From the NCBI GenBank assembly GCA_003339415.1, contig PDHQ01000140.1, positions 24,118 to 88,117 of the forward strand: DNA of 64,000 nucleotides, read 5' to 3'. Below are positions 12,611 through 23,900 of the stretch, piece by piece. Made by a program: the position numbers and the translations under genes. This stretch comes from Ophiocordyceps camponoti-saundersi (nom. inval.) (Eukaryota > Ascomycota > Sordariomycetes > Hypocreales > Ophiocordycipitaceae). The notes beneath the pieces are model-generated. The model was not told the origin of the DNA. It saw nothing but the letters and a program-made list of their open reading frames with translations, and did no database searches. Within the stretch, counting starts at the first letter, position 1; each line of letters begins with the position of its first letter.

Positions 12611-15600
12611 ACTTTATTATCTTAATAAAGCTATAAGCTACTAACTAGGTTCCTTATAAAAGTCTTATTAGTTATAATTAAGAAAAACCTAGGATTTAGA
12701 ACGCTAGAATATAACGAAGCTTAGGGGCTATAAATATAGCTTAGTAGCTATATTTTAAATCGAATATATTAAATAAACTAATCTTAAAGTTTAAGAGTTA
12801 GTTATAAAGTTTTAATAGTAGGGGAATTATAATACCTAGTAAGTCTTTATTTACGTTATAATAATTTATTATTAGCCTTTATTTAGCTTAGGGATTAGAT
12901 TTATTTTTAATAACTATAATAAGTTTAGCTAATTACTAGCTTAGTTTACTATTAGCTATTATTATATACTTATAAATCCTAAAATTAATATTCTTACGAA
13001 TAATCTTCTTTATCTAATATTATTATAAAATATTCTATTTTCTTTTTCGATTACGGTATTATAGTTTCGTCCTAAGTATAATCCTTAGGTAATATAGGAA
13101 AAGGTCTATTAGTAATATATCCCTTATATCTTAACCCTTAAGGTTACGATATATATAAAATATATATATAATCTCCTCCCTTAAATATTTTAAGATTAGG
13201 GGTCTAAGTATAATACTATATAAATCGAACTACTTTATAATTAAGTTTTTATTAATAGTTTAGTTAATATCTCGCCGCTAGACTTTTCTTTATATTAAGA
13301 ATAGGGATACTAAGGGTTTTATTACTTAGGGACCTAGCTAATATTATTTATCTAGCCTCTAATATCGCTTAGTATTAGAGGTAACTTTTAAGCTAGCTAC
13401 CGCTCCCTCGATTATAAGAAGCTTAGGTAATAGCTATTTAAAGTAAAATAAAGCTAATATAAAATAATCTTAAAATTTAGCTTTAATACTTATATTATCT
13501 CTCCTTATTAGTTAAGATATATAATAAACTAAAAAAGTAACTAAATTAAAATAAAAATATTTAAAAAATAATATAAAGATATAGGCCTCTTATAAATATA
13601 GTTTAATAATATACCTAAGTTATTATTAATACTTTAATTTAAAGATTCTACGTTAAATATATAATCGGTATTAAAGCTATTTATATCTAAGTTTATATCC
13701 TCTCCTAAAAATAAGGAAAAATCTAAAAATATTCCGATAAACTTTTTTAATAAAGGCGGCGTATTAAGAGCGAGTATAATTTTTTACTAATTAGTAAAAG
13801 CTATAACTAAGCCCTCTAATATAATTAGTTTATCCCCCTTAGAAGTCTTATTAATTTTAATAATACCCTCCTATATATCGATAATAGCTTCGATATCGAA
13901 TAACTATAAAAGTCCTAAGATAACGGGGACGTTCCCTAAAGCTATAAACTTATTTTTAAGCTTAATAATAGCCTAAACTTCCTTATCGATACTTTATATA
14001 AAAACTTAAAAGATAGTAAAGTCTTAAATTAGCTACTTTCCTATATTAATAGTTATTATAAGTAACCCTTAGAACCTTATATTACTTAGGGGCCTAATCT
14101 TAATATTATATTTATAAATAAAGTTAAGGTTAAGAAAGTTTACCTAAGATCCTTAATTAGCTAAAGTAATAATAAGGGATAGCTTAAAAAATATACGCTT
14201 ATTTAGTTTATTAAATATAATAATATACGGGACTCTAAACTACTTAATAGAGTTCTCTTACTATAATTTAATATTTACCGTAAATCGGTTAAATCTAGTA
14301 ATATTATTATTTACTATCGTTACCTTAGCTTTAAGTTTAGCCTTAGCTTTACCTTTTCTTTTCTTTATCTTAGTTAAAGCTTATTGCTTACGTAATAATA
14401 GGTATCGGAACTACTTAGCACCTTTTAAACTTACTTACTAGAAGTTAACTAAGTTAATTAGTATAATAAAGCGTTTTACTAGCTTAACCTAATTAATATT
14501 ACTTATACTATTTCTAGCTTATACTTTTACTAATCCTCTCGAAGCTTATTAAGATATATATAGCTTATTAAAAAGTCCTATACTTAAGTTTTTTATAACT
14601 TTAGCTAGTTTCTTATAACGGAGTATAGCCTTAAAATTTAAAGCTAATTTAAAAGTCTTTTTAATAATATCTAAGCGTAAAGATTAGCGCTTAATAAGAT
14701 AATAGTTATCTAAGCTTATTACTATAATAATTATTATAAGTGCCTCTCGGATAATCTTATTAAATTTAACTTTATTATCTTTTATTAATATAATTTAGTT
14801 TAACTTATTTACTAAATTTTCCTTTAAATTTAACTTATCTATTATAGTAGTAAGGGTTACTTAGGTAATAGGAGTAGTATTTCCTTAGTCTAAGCCTAAC
14901 TCTAGTAAAACTATATTTAAGTAAATTTAGCTAAATAAATTACCTATTAATTTACCTAATATATTATATAATTACTAGATTAGTTTTTAAGTTAAGGATT
15001 ATTCTAAGTAATTATTAAACTTAATATTAACTTAGTATACTAGAATTTGCTATATTAGCGCTAGTAAAGGGATAGCTAGACCCCTAATACCTAGGGTATT
15101 AGTAAACTTACTAAAGATAAGCCCCTTAAGGATATCTTTCTCCTAAGCTTATAAACTTTTATAAAATAGAATAGGATAATTTAATACCTTATAGCCCGCT
15201 TCCCTATATTAAATATATATAGGTTAATCTTAAGGAAAGGAGAGGGTATTATTAATATAAATATTTAATAAATTCTTAGCGTTATAACTTATTATAGTAA
15301 AACTTACTTACTTAAGTACTTAATATCTTATTATCTTAGGAGGCCTAGAGTTACCTTATCCTTAACCTTAACCTTAACTAACTTTATTAAATTTATTTTA
15401 ATAGTTAGGTCTCGCTATAATAAGCGTTATAAATAATATTATTCTATAAGTATCTTACTAAGAAATATATTTAATAAGAGATATTTTAATAAAGTTAGAG
15501 GCTATAAATACCGCTTATTATTCTTACGCTTAATTTTAAAAATCTTATCTTAGGGTAAAGCTTAAGCGCTATCTTACTAATATATTAGGTAGATACCTAA

Positions 15601-16834
15601 ACTTCTCCTAGAAAAGATCCCTTATTATAGCTATAATAGCTACTTACTCTCGAACTTAGCGGTTAGCTTATTTAGCTACTTAGATTTTTATAAAAGCTTA
15701 AACGATATCCTAAGCTTCTACTAAGCTAATTAAGGCGGTAGCTTATTATAATATAATAATATAATATAACTTTTAATTAGTAATATTAAAAATAAACTTA
15801 TAAATTATTATATTTAAGAATATACTTTTAAAAGTTAATAATAAGAGGCTATTTTAAATAAAGTTCTTAGTACTAACTAATTAAAGCGTTTAGTAGGTCC
15901 TATAATAGTAAGCTTAAAGAGACTCGCCTAGGCTTTAGCTAAATTATACTAATATTTATAGCTATTATAAAATATAACTAAAAATAAACTTTTCTTCTAA
16001 AATTATCTATAATAAATAAAAGTTATTAAGTATAGCTTTACTTATCTTAGTATATTTATAAATATTATAAAATATAATATCGCTATTTATAAAATTTATA
16101 GCTTTACTTATTAAGTTAATATTTATAATTTTAATCTTCTTATTATAGTATTTAGCGGCTTTATTAAGCTTAGTAAATACTAAGTTAATAGCTTTTAGCT
16201 ATTAATAAGTATTACTATTACCCCTAAACTTACTTATATCTTTATTAGTAGGGGTTTTAATAACCTAGCTATAGCTATTTAAAAATAAGGGCCTATCTAT
16301 ATCTAGGCTCCGGTCTAAATTTAGGATATTCTTAGCTATCTAAAAGTAAGTATTAAAGAATAAGGGCTACTATCTAAGTTAGAGGGCTATAATAAATTTA
16401 GATAATATAGGGAATAGATTAGGATTAATAAGAACTAATATAGGGCTCGAATAAGAAAAAGATACTAGATATAATAACTTTAATATATAGTCTTAGTATC
16501 TTTAGTATATATATTAAGAAGAGAGAAGAGAAGAAAAGGGAGAAAGGAGAGAAGAGGATAGGTTAGGTATTTAGTTTAGGTAAGAGCTATCTATATCTAT
16601 AAGCTAAGAGGTAGGAGGCTAGGACCGTTAGGCCCTTATAAGTTAGGAAAGGGAAGAACTAGGTAAGGAAGGTTAGTTCTTAGTTAGAGAGAGAAGGTCT
16701 AAGAGGAAAAGGGGCAAAGATAAGGCTTTTAGTAATATTAATTAAAAAGGCTAAGTTAGTTAGTTATATAAATCTAGTTTATAGAAGGTAAGGCGGTCGG
16801 CGCTAAGGGCTATAAGCCCCCTATCTCGGTTACT

Positions 16835-17038
16835 AGATAAATAGCTCTATTACCTAACTGCTAAGGATAGCCTTAAGTAGCTACTAAAATAAGCAAAAAG
16901 GAAGGGTCCTATATATAGGAAGTAAAGCTAGTATATTATATATATTCTAAGAAGGCTCTAAGCTATCTATCTATACTTAAGGTATAAGTATTATATTTGT
17001 CTAACTAAGTCAGGTTATATAACCTATGCCTGCTATTA
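16835..17038 (-). repeat. Right LTR (5' LTR) of the 9.1-kb element
   Basis: 204 bp, the partner of 7901-8104. Here the inner (left) end is RIPed, reading CTATTACCTAACTGCT where the other LTR has CTGTCACCTGACTGCC. The outer end keeps TG and CA (CAGGTTATATAACCTATGCC near 17011). AGGTA follows at 17039-17043. Confidence 0.9.
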
Positions 17039-17150
17039 AGGTATTAGGTACCTAGGCCTTAGCTAAAAGGGGTTAGTTAAAAGGGGTATAGATCTATTAG
17101 AAAGAAAGGGCCCACTACGCTCCACACTACTATAAGTAATATAAGGGCTC
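17039..17150. other. Displaced flank of the van1 5' region
   Basis: This begins with the second AGGTA copy and, before the 9.1-kb insertion, would have continued directly from position 7900. It still carries unmutated CA-containing sequence (GGGCCCACTACGCTCCACAC at about 17108-17127), unlike the isochore on either side. By inference it is former upstream DNA of van1, now more than 9 kb away. RIPed sequence resumes at about 17150. Confidence 0.6.
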
Positions 17151-18685
17151 CGTATAATAGTAATAAAGTAAAGTATCTTATTAGCTTTAAAGTATAAAAT
17201 ACTTATAAAAAAGCTTATTACTAAGTTATATTTTATTAACTTTTTAGGTAATAACTTTATAATTTTTTTATAAAAAGGTAGCTAAAATTATATTAAGAAG
17301 CGAAATTAGTCTATATTTACTTAAAGTATAATATTTCGCTTATAATTTACCCGCTTTTTAAATAATTATAATATTTAAAATCTTAAATTATAATAAGAAA
17401 AAGCTATTATTAATATAATTATAAAAGATTTTATAAAAAACTTAAATAAGAGGGGGTTTATATCTTTTTTAACTACGATCCTATTATAGCTAGCTAACTT
17501 TTATAAAGCTATAAAATAAAAGGTAAAGTAAATATCCTTAATAATAATAATATATTTAATATAGGAAAAAGAGAAGGGTTTATTTAAAATAAATAAATAG
17601 GCTAAATTAGTAAAAATAAAAAAGAATTATTAGCTTAGTAAAGTTACTTTTTTTAAAAAAATAAATACTAAGGTTAACTTTAGATAATTTTATAATATTA
17701 GAATATATATAAGCTTTAGCGCAGCTTAGCTATAAAGCTAAGCTTAGCGTTTTATTATTTAGAGTATTAATAAATTTATTTAAATACTATTAAGGAAATA
17801 ACGCTAAGCGCTATAGCGGGCATATTAATTTTAAATTTTTATACTTCTATTATATTTTAATAATTCTATTAGCGTAAGTTAATAAAATTAATATATTAAT
17901 AATATTAGGCTTATTTTATAATTATTATAATAGTAATTATTATTTAGTTTTATTACTTTTATATTATAAGGTAAATATAAATATATAATATTATTATTAT
18001 CTTTATTATTATTTTTAATTATTTATAAAATAAAGCTATTATATTTTTAAGTTTATTAAGTGTAAAAATAAAATAAATATTTAGTTTAAGTTAATTTTAT
18101 ACTTTAGCTATAAAGATATCTAAATAAAAAAGTGCTAAATCTTAATTAATATTATATTAAAAGTAAAGGTTAATATTAATATAAATATAATATATAATTA
18201 AAGCTAATAAGGTTAAGGTTATTTTATTAGTATATTACTTAGTAATTTAGTATAGCTTATATTAGGTTAGAAATACTAGTCTGCTTATTATATATTTCCT
18301 AAATAACTTCGCTTAAGGGCGTAATAAGTTTAAAGCGGAAGCTAGTTATAACCTTAAGAAAATTAGTTATTTTAAAGAAGAATTATTTATAATAATTTTA
18401 AGAGAGGTAATAAAAGTTAAAGTTATTATATAAAAGAGTTACTATTAGGTAAGAGTTAGGGTAAATAATATCTTATTAAAGGAGGGAGCTTAATTTAATT
18501 ATTAATAAGGGTAAATAAATAAATATAATTTATAATAGGAGTATAATATAAAAGAAGATAAATATTATATTAAAAATAATAAGAAATATCTAAAAGAAAA
18601 GGTTTAGTTATTTATAAATATAAAGAATTATTTAGCTATTAGAGTTTATAAGTTTATATAATAAGATATTTAAGAAAAGGGGCGG
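17151..18685. other. RIPed AT-rich DNA, unidentified, with a palindrome cluster
   Basis: No ORF, LTR or match to the other repeat families was found by eye. At 17717-17738 AGCTTAG-CTATAAAG-CTAAGCT forms a perfect stem, and at about 17801-17815 ACGCTAAGCGCTATAGCG adds overlapping short palindromes. These could be the end of a DNA transposon or helitron, but the evidence is too thin to name one. Confidence 0.4.
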
Positions 18686-19537
18686 TGTTACGGATCGTAC
18701 CTGTAATTACCTAATCTTACCTATATAGCCCTTAATCTAAGCTTTTAATAATAAGGAGATAAAGGGTAATAAAAAGGTAAGGGGTTTTACTTACTTTAAC
18801 TAAGTAATAGATATTTGAAATAGGAAATTTATAAAGTATAAATAAGTAAGAACTTCCTAAATAGAAATATCTTATAAGGTAAGGGAAGGTTATAAAGAGT
18901 AAGCTTTAAAGGTATAAATTATTTAGATTCAAAGCTTAAAGAAGAAGGAAAGAAAAGACCTTTTAAGGGAAGGAAGCCTTTCTTTTATAAATTTCCTTCT
19001 CTAAGAAACTATCTAATTATATAAGCTAGCTAGAATTTTATAAAATACGGTAAAAGCTTTATATTATAAATATACTAGCAAATAGAATAGCTTTATTTTA
19101 TTTTATTTACTTTTATCGTATTCTTTTTACTTTAAAATTAAATTCCTACTTTAAAATTAACTTCTACTTTTAAATCTATATAATTTTTAGCGAATAGAAT
19201 AGCTTTATTCTATTCTATTATACTTTATTAGCTTTTAAGTTAATAGTAAATTATAATAAATAATTCTTTATTTATAATAAGTAATATTTCTTTCTATTCT
19301 TAACTATTTTTACCCGTTCCTCTTATCTTAAGAATTCTATTTATTCTTTTTATTAATTCCTATCTTATCTTATTATCTAAAGTTTAACCTTCTAAGGTTT
19401 AGCTGTAATTTAAATATTAAATACTAGTATTTTTACTTTATTATATAAACTATATTATTAGGCGGCTTATATAATAAATACTGCTTATATAATTAAAATA
19501 GTACTTTTAACTAGTATTTATATCTTAGATTATTATA
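18686..19537 (+). repeat. Solo LTR of the G-family gypsy chromovirus
   Basis: The 852-bp sequence begins TGTTACGGATCGTACC and ends TTATTATA (probably TTATTACA before RIP). It matches the LTR at 56584-57547 along its length. It holds two copies of a 112-bp tandem unit (from 19077 and 19189), where the other LTR has three, which explains the whole 112-bp length difference. The strand of the parent element is inverted relative to the LTR as written. The 5-bp flanks (GGCGG and TAAGG) do not match. Confidence 0.8.
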
Positions 19538-19684
19538 TAAGGTCTAACCCGAAGCTAAAGTAACACTTAAGGGGAGGGTTTTACCCCGGGCTCTCTAATT
19601 TTTCCCCTTTTTAGAATATATATAAAATAGTTTTAAACTATATAAGGTATATTAGCATATAAATATTATTATTATAATAGTATT
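19538..19684 (+). mobile_element. C-family retroposon, short 3'-end fragment
   Basis: About 147 bp match the 3' end of family C in the plus orientation (AAGGTCTAACCCGAAGC, a GGGTTTTACCCC core, TTTTTCCCC, then an ATT-rich tail near 19668-19680). The preceding part is missing, so it is 5'-truncated or was cut by the solo LTR that abuts it. Confidence 0.6.
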
Positions 19685-20520
19685 TTAAATATTATTAATT
19701 TTAATATATTATTAAATATTATATAATAAAGCTATAATATAATAAATACTCCGCTATTTTATATATAAAAAGTAAATTTACTTATTTTATAACTTATAAG
19801 AAAAGATTATATTATTACTTTTTTTATTAAGAGTTTTACTTTAGGTAAAGTTAATTTTACCTTAAAATAAGAGCGGTATAAAACTAAGCGAAGGATATTT
19901 ATATTTCTTAACTTTAAAAGTTTATAAACTAAAACTTTATATATATTGCCCCTTTTCTTTTTTTAATACTAACCGGAGTTTAGTAATAATAGGGGCGGAA
20001 ACGCTAGAAAGCGAATATAATAATACCTCTCCTAGCTTTTTCTTAAAACTTATCCGCAGCTCCGCTATAATAATCTAGCTATCTTTTAAAATTAGCTATT
20101 ATAAGGTTTATTATAAGGTAATAAAACTTTTATATATTCTTTAGCTATATTAATAAGGCTTTAATTAATTAAATTATTAAAGCTATTTTAATTAATTATA
20201 GAAATTTAGTTTATAGTAATAATAATAGCTAAGAGGATAAGTAAGCTATATAAACTTTATACTAAACCTAGTTTACGCGTACCCTTACTATTATAAAGTT
20301 CGCTTTAGGGGAAATATTAGCTTTCTAATTACTAGTTATTACCTAACTTATTAAATATATAAAATAATAAGTATAGATAAGGTCTAACTCGAAGCTAGGG
20401 TAATGCTTAAAGGGAGGGTTTTACTCTAAGTTTTCTAATTTTTCCCCCTTTTAATATATATATAAAATAGTTTTAAGCTATATAAAGTATACTAGTATAT
20501 TAATATTATTATTATTATAT
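19685..20520 (+). mobile_element. C-family retroposon, 5'-truncated copy
   Basis: About 835 bp in plus orientation, the inverted counterpart of 21185-22025 (copy C1, minus). It ends with the shared 3' sequence (GGTCTAACTCGAAGC, then TTTTCCCCC) and an ATT-repeat tail at about 20503-20520. It starts exactly where the tail of the previous fragment ends, which suggests insertion into the earlier ATT tail. Confidence 0.65.
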
Positions 20521-20974
20521 TAGCTAATATAGTATTTAACAGTTTATAATATAGTGTTTTTTCTTTTTATTAGCTAAGACTTATAATTATTTTTAATTAT
20601 TTTTAATTATTTTTAATTATTTTTAATTATTTTTAATATATTTTCTATTAAAGTTAATATTTTTAAATTAATATATAAATAAATTTAGCTTATATTTTAA
20701 GTATATTATAACTTTAGTTCCTTTATAAAAATTTCCTTTTTCTTTATTATAGTTATAATTACCTTTAGCTATAAAACTTTTTTTAATTATTTTTTTTTAT
20801 TTTCTTAATTATTATATAATATTAATAAAAGTATTAATATTCCTAATTATTTTTTTTTAATAATAACTTTACTAAGTTTATATAGCTAAGCTAAGGCTTT
20901 AAAAAATAAAGCTAGCACTACTAACTAATTAAAAAGGAGGCTTATAAAGTAAGCTATATAATATTAATAAATAA
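20521..20974. other. AT-rich spacer with decamer tandem repeat
   Basis: RIPed sequence with no ORF. It carries five head-to-tail copies of AATTATTTTT at 20584-20635. A T-rich run near 20790-20870 also contains variants of this unit. No function is evident. Confidence 0.5.
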
Positions 20975-23900
20975 ATTTTATTATATTATAGCGATTTAAT
21001 ATACTTATTTATAATTAAAGTCTAGTTATATTTTTTATTATTACTTAGCCTTTTTTAGTTTTTAAATTATAAAGGTAATTTTTAAAGTTTACTAAAAGTA
21101 AGAGTAAAAATTATATTATTAAAGTAATTTTAAAATTATTAAGCTAATTATAATATTAAGTTCCTTATATAGCTATATTATAAATAATAATAATAATTTA
21201 TACGCTAATATACCTTATATAGCTTAAAACTATCTTATATTTATTTTAAAAGGGGGAAAAACTAAAAAACTTAAAGTAAAACCCTCCCTTTAAATATTAC
21301 CTTAGCTTTAAGTTAGACCCTATCCGCACCTAGTACTTTATATATTAATTAAGTTAGGTATTAACTAGTAATTTAGAAGCTAATATCTCCCCTAAAGCGG
21401 ACTCTACGGTAGTAAGAGTATATATAAACTAGGTTTAGTATAAAGTTTATATAGCTTACTTATCCTCCTAGCTATTATTATCGCTATAAACTAAATCCCT
21501 ATATTTAATTAAAATAACTTTAATAATTTAATTTATTAAAGCCTTATTAGCGTAGCTTAAGTATATATAAAGGTTTTACTATCTTATAATAAACTTTATA
21601 ATAGCTAGTTCCGAAAAGTAGTTAGATTATTATAGTAAAGCTATAGATAAGTATAAAGTTAGAGTTAGAGAAAGGGGTACTATTATATTTACTTTTTAAT
21701 ATTTCCGCTTTAGCTATTATTAGTTTTTAGTTAATATAAAAAAGGGAGAAAGAGCGATATATATAAAGCTTTAGTTTATAAACCTCTAAAGTTAAGTAAT
21801 ATATATATTTTTCGCTTAATCTTATACTACTCTTATTATAAAGTAAAGTTAATTTTACTTAAAGTAAGATTTTTAATAAAAAAAGTAATAATATAATCTT
21901 TTTTTATAAGCTATAAAGTAAGTAAACTCGCTTTTTATATATAAAGTAGTAAAATATTTATTATATTATAGCTTTATTATATAATATTTAATAATATATT
22001 TAAGTTAATAATATTTAAAATATTACGAAAGTTAGACTTTTAGCGTATATAGTTTAATATTAAAAATCTTTACTTATATTATTATATTTTTATTATAAAT
22101 TTAATTTATATTTACTATATTATTAATAATAATTATTAAGAAACTTTGCTAAATCTTAAAATAATTTTTTTTATATATAGTTATATTATTAAAATTTTAT
22201 TTAATAATTTAATCTTTTTTTAAAAGGCTTCCTTATTACCTTATTATAAGGCTTACGCTAATACCCCTTTTATAATAAAAATATAACCTTTACTAATTAA
22301 ATATACCTTTTTTTAAAAATAGCGCAAAGTTACTTTAAATTAAACTAAAGCTTATAAATAATATCTTAGAATATTATTATAATATCGCCGCTAGGTAATT
22401 TTTTTACTATAAAAGCTTAGCTTTATTTATAAAATCCGCGGTTAATATTTAGTATAGTTATTTTAAGGCCTTAAACTTAGAGTAGAGTAGCTATAAAGTT
22501 AAAATAAATTATAAGCTATCGCTTATATTATTTAAGAACTTACTTTTTAATAGTTTTCTCTAGCGCTTTAGCTATAATTATAGCTTATATTAAAGGAGTT
22601 CCGCTCCCCTTAAAATTATAGAAAAAAAAGGAAACCGCGGCTATAATAGCTAAGAAAATATTACTAACTAATAAAGTTAAAATAAAGGGGGTATTTCCCT
22701 AAACTTTCTTAGACTCCGCTATTTATTTAATAATTACTTATATAAAAATAAAATTATCTTTTAGAATAATCTTACTAATATTTACCTTAGCTTTTAATAA
22801 AGTAATTAGTATAATAAACTTTTAAGTTTAAGATTATTATAATTTAGAGTAAAGCTATATTTTAAGTAAAAAATTTTCGCGGTTATAATTAACTTATATA
22901 GCGTTACCCTCCCCCCTAAAGTCGCTCTAGGCGCGGCTAGCTATTATTATAAGGTAACGGAGGGAGCGGAGTCTACTTATAATATAAGAATAAGAAGTTT
23001 ATATTTACGTTACTATAAGCGCGGAATTCGTAGAATATATAAAAAGTAAATATAGCTATATTATAAATTATTTAATATTAATTATAAACTTTACTTATAT
23101 AGCTAGAAATAAAAAATCGATTTTTATTTTTATTTATAAAATATTAAAGTTAAAATATTTTTAATATAATATTAAAGTAAAGTTTAAAAAAGAAGAGATA
23201 ATAAAAAATATAATTTAGGAAATATAATTAAAGCTAAAAAAGTTAAAGTTTAAGCTAAAATAAATAAAAAATAATTAAGTATATTTTAAATTAAGTTTAT
23301 AATATTTATTCTCCGCTTATATACTTTTTAAGTAATTTTATAAAAAAAGTAAAAAGTTTAAAGTAAAGTTAGTAAAAAATAAAGAAAAGCTTTATAGCGT
23401 AAAGAGAGGTATATTTATAAAAACTCTAAAAAGGGTAATAAGTATTAAAATTATTAAGAATAATAAGTAAAAATAAAAGGGAGGCGGAGTATAAAGAAAA
23501 ATAGAAAGGTAATAAACGGAGAAAAAGTTTAATATATATTTTAAGCGGCGGGGAGTAAATAATAAGTACCTAAAGCTTATTATAAAAAGAAACTTTAGCT
23601 AAGTTATAGCTTATAATAAGGTCTTAATTATTAACTTATATTATTTATATATATATATAAAAGCTTTATTTTTATTTTAAATAAAGTAATAAAAAATAAA
23701 ATTTAATAATAAATATTAAGTTAAAATTCTTATATAATAATAGAATTATAGCTTTTCTTATTAAAAAAGTAAGCTAAATAAAATAATTTATTTTTTATAT
23801 ATTTTATAATAAAGTTATAATTTTTATAAAAATTAAGTAATAAAAATAATTATTTATAATTATTTTAGCTATATAAAGTTAACTTTCTTAAACTTTAGTT

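Larger units (their letters stand above)
7901..17038 (-). mobile_element. Complete Ty3/gypsy-type LTR retrotransposon, RIP-degraded, 9.1 kb
   Basis: Two direct 204-bp LTRs (7901-8104 and 16835-17038) bound the element. The target-site duplication AGGTA flanks it flush at 7896-7900 and 17039-17043. The interior is TpA-saturated and has no ORF of 60 codons. A reverse-transcriptase relic on the minus strand near 12.5 kb sets the orientation, so the 5' LTR is the right-hand one. Just inside that LTR the minus strand reads TAGTAACCGAG, which could be a RIPed primer-binding site (TGG to TAG). Gag and integrase were not resolved by eye. The insertion separates van1 from its older upstream DNA. Confidence 0.88.

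Noticed and set aside
18681..19542. Target-site duplication around the solo LTR
   Set aside because: The 5-bp flanks GGCGG and TAAGG do not match even after allowing for RIP; the LTR may derive from recombination between elements.
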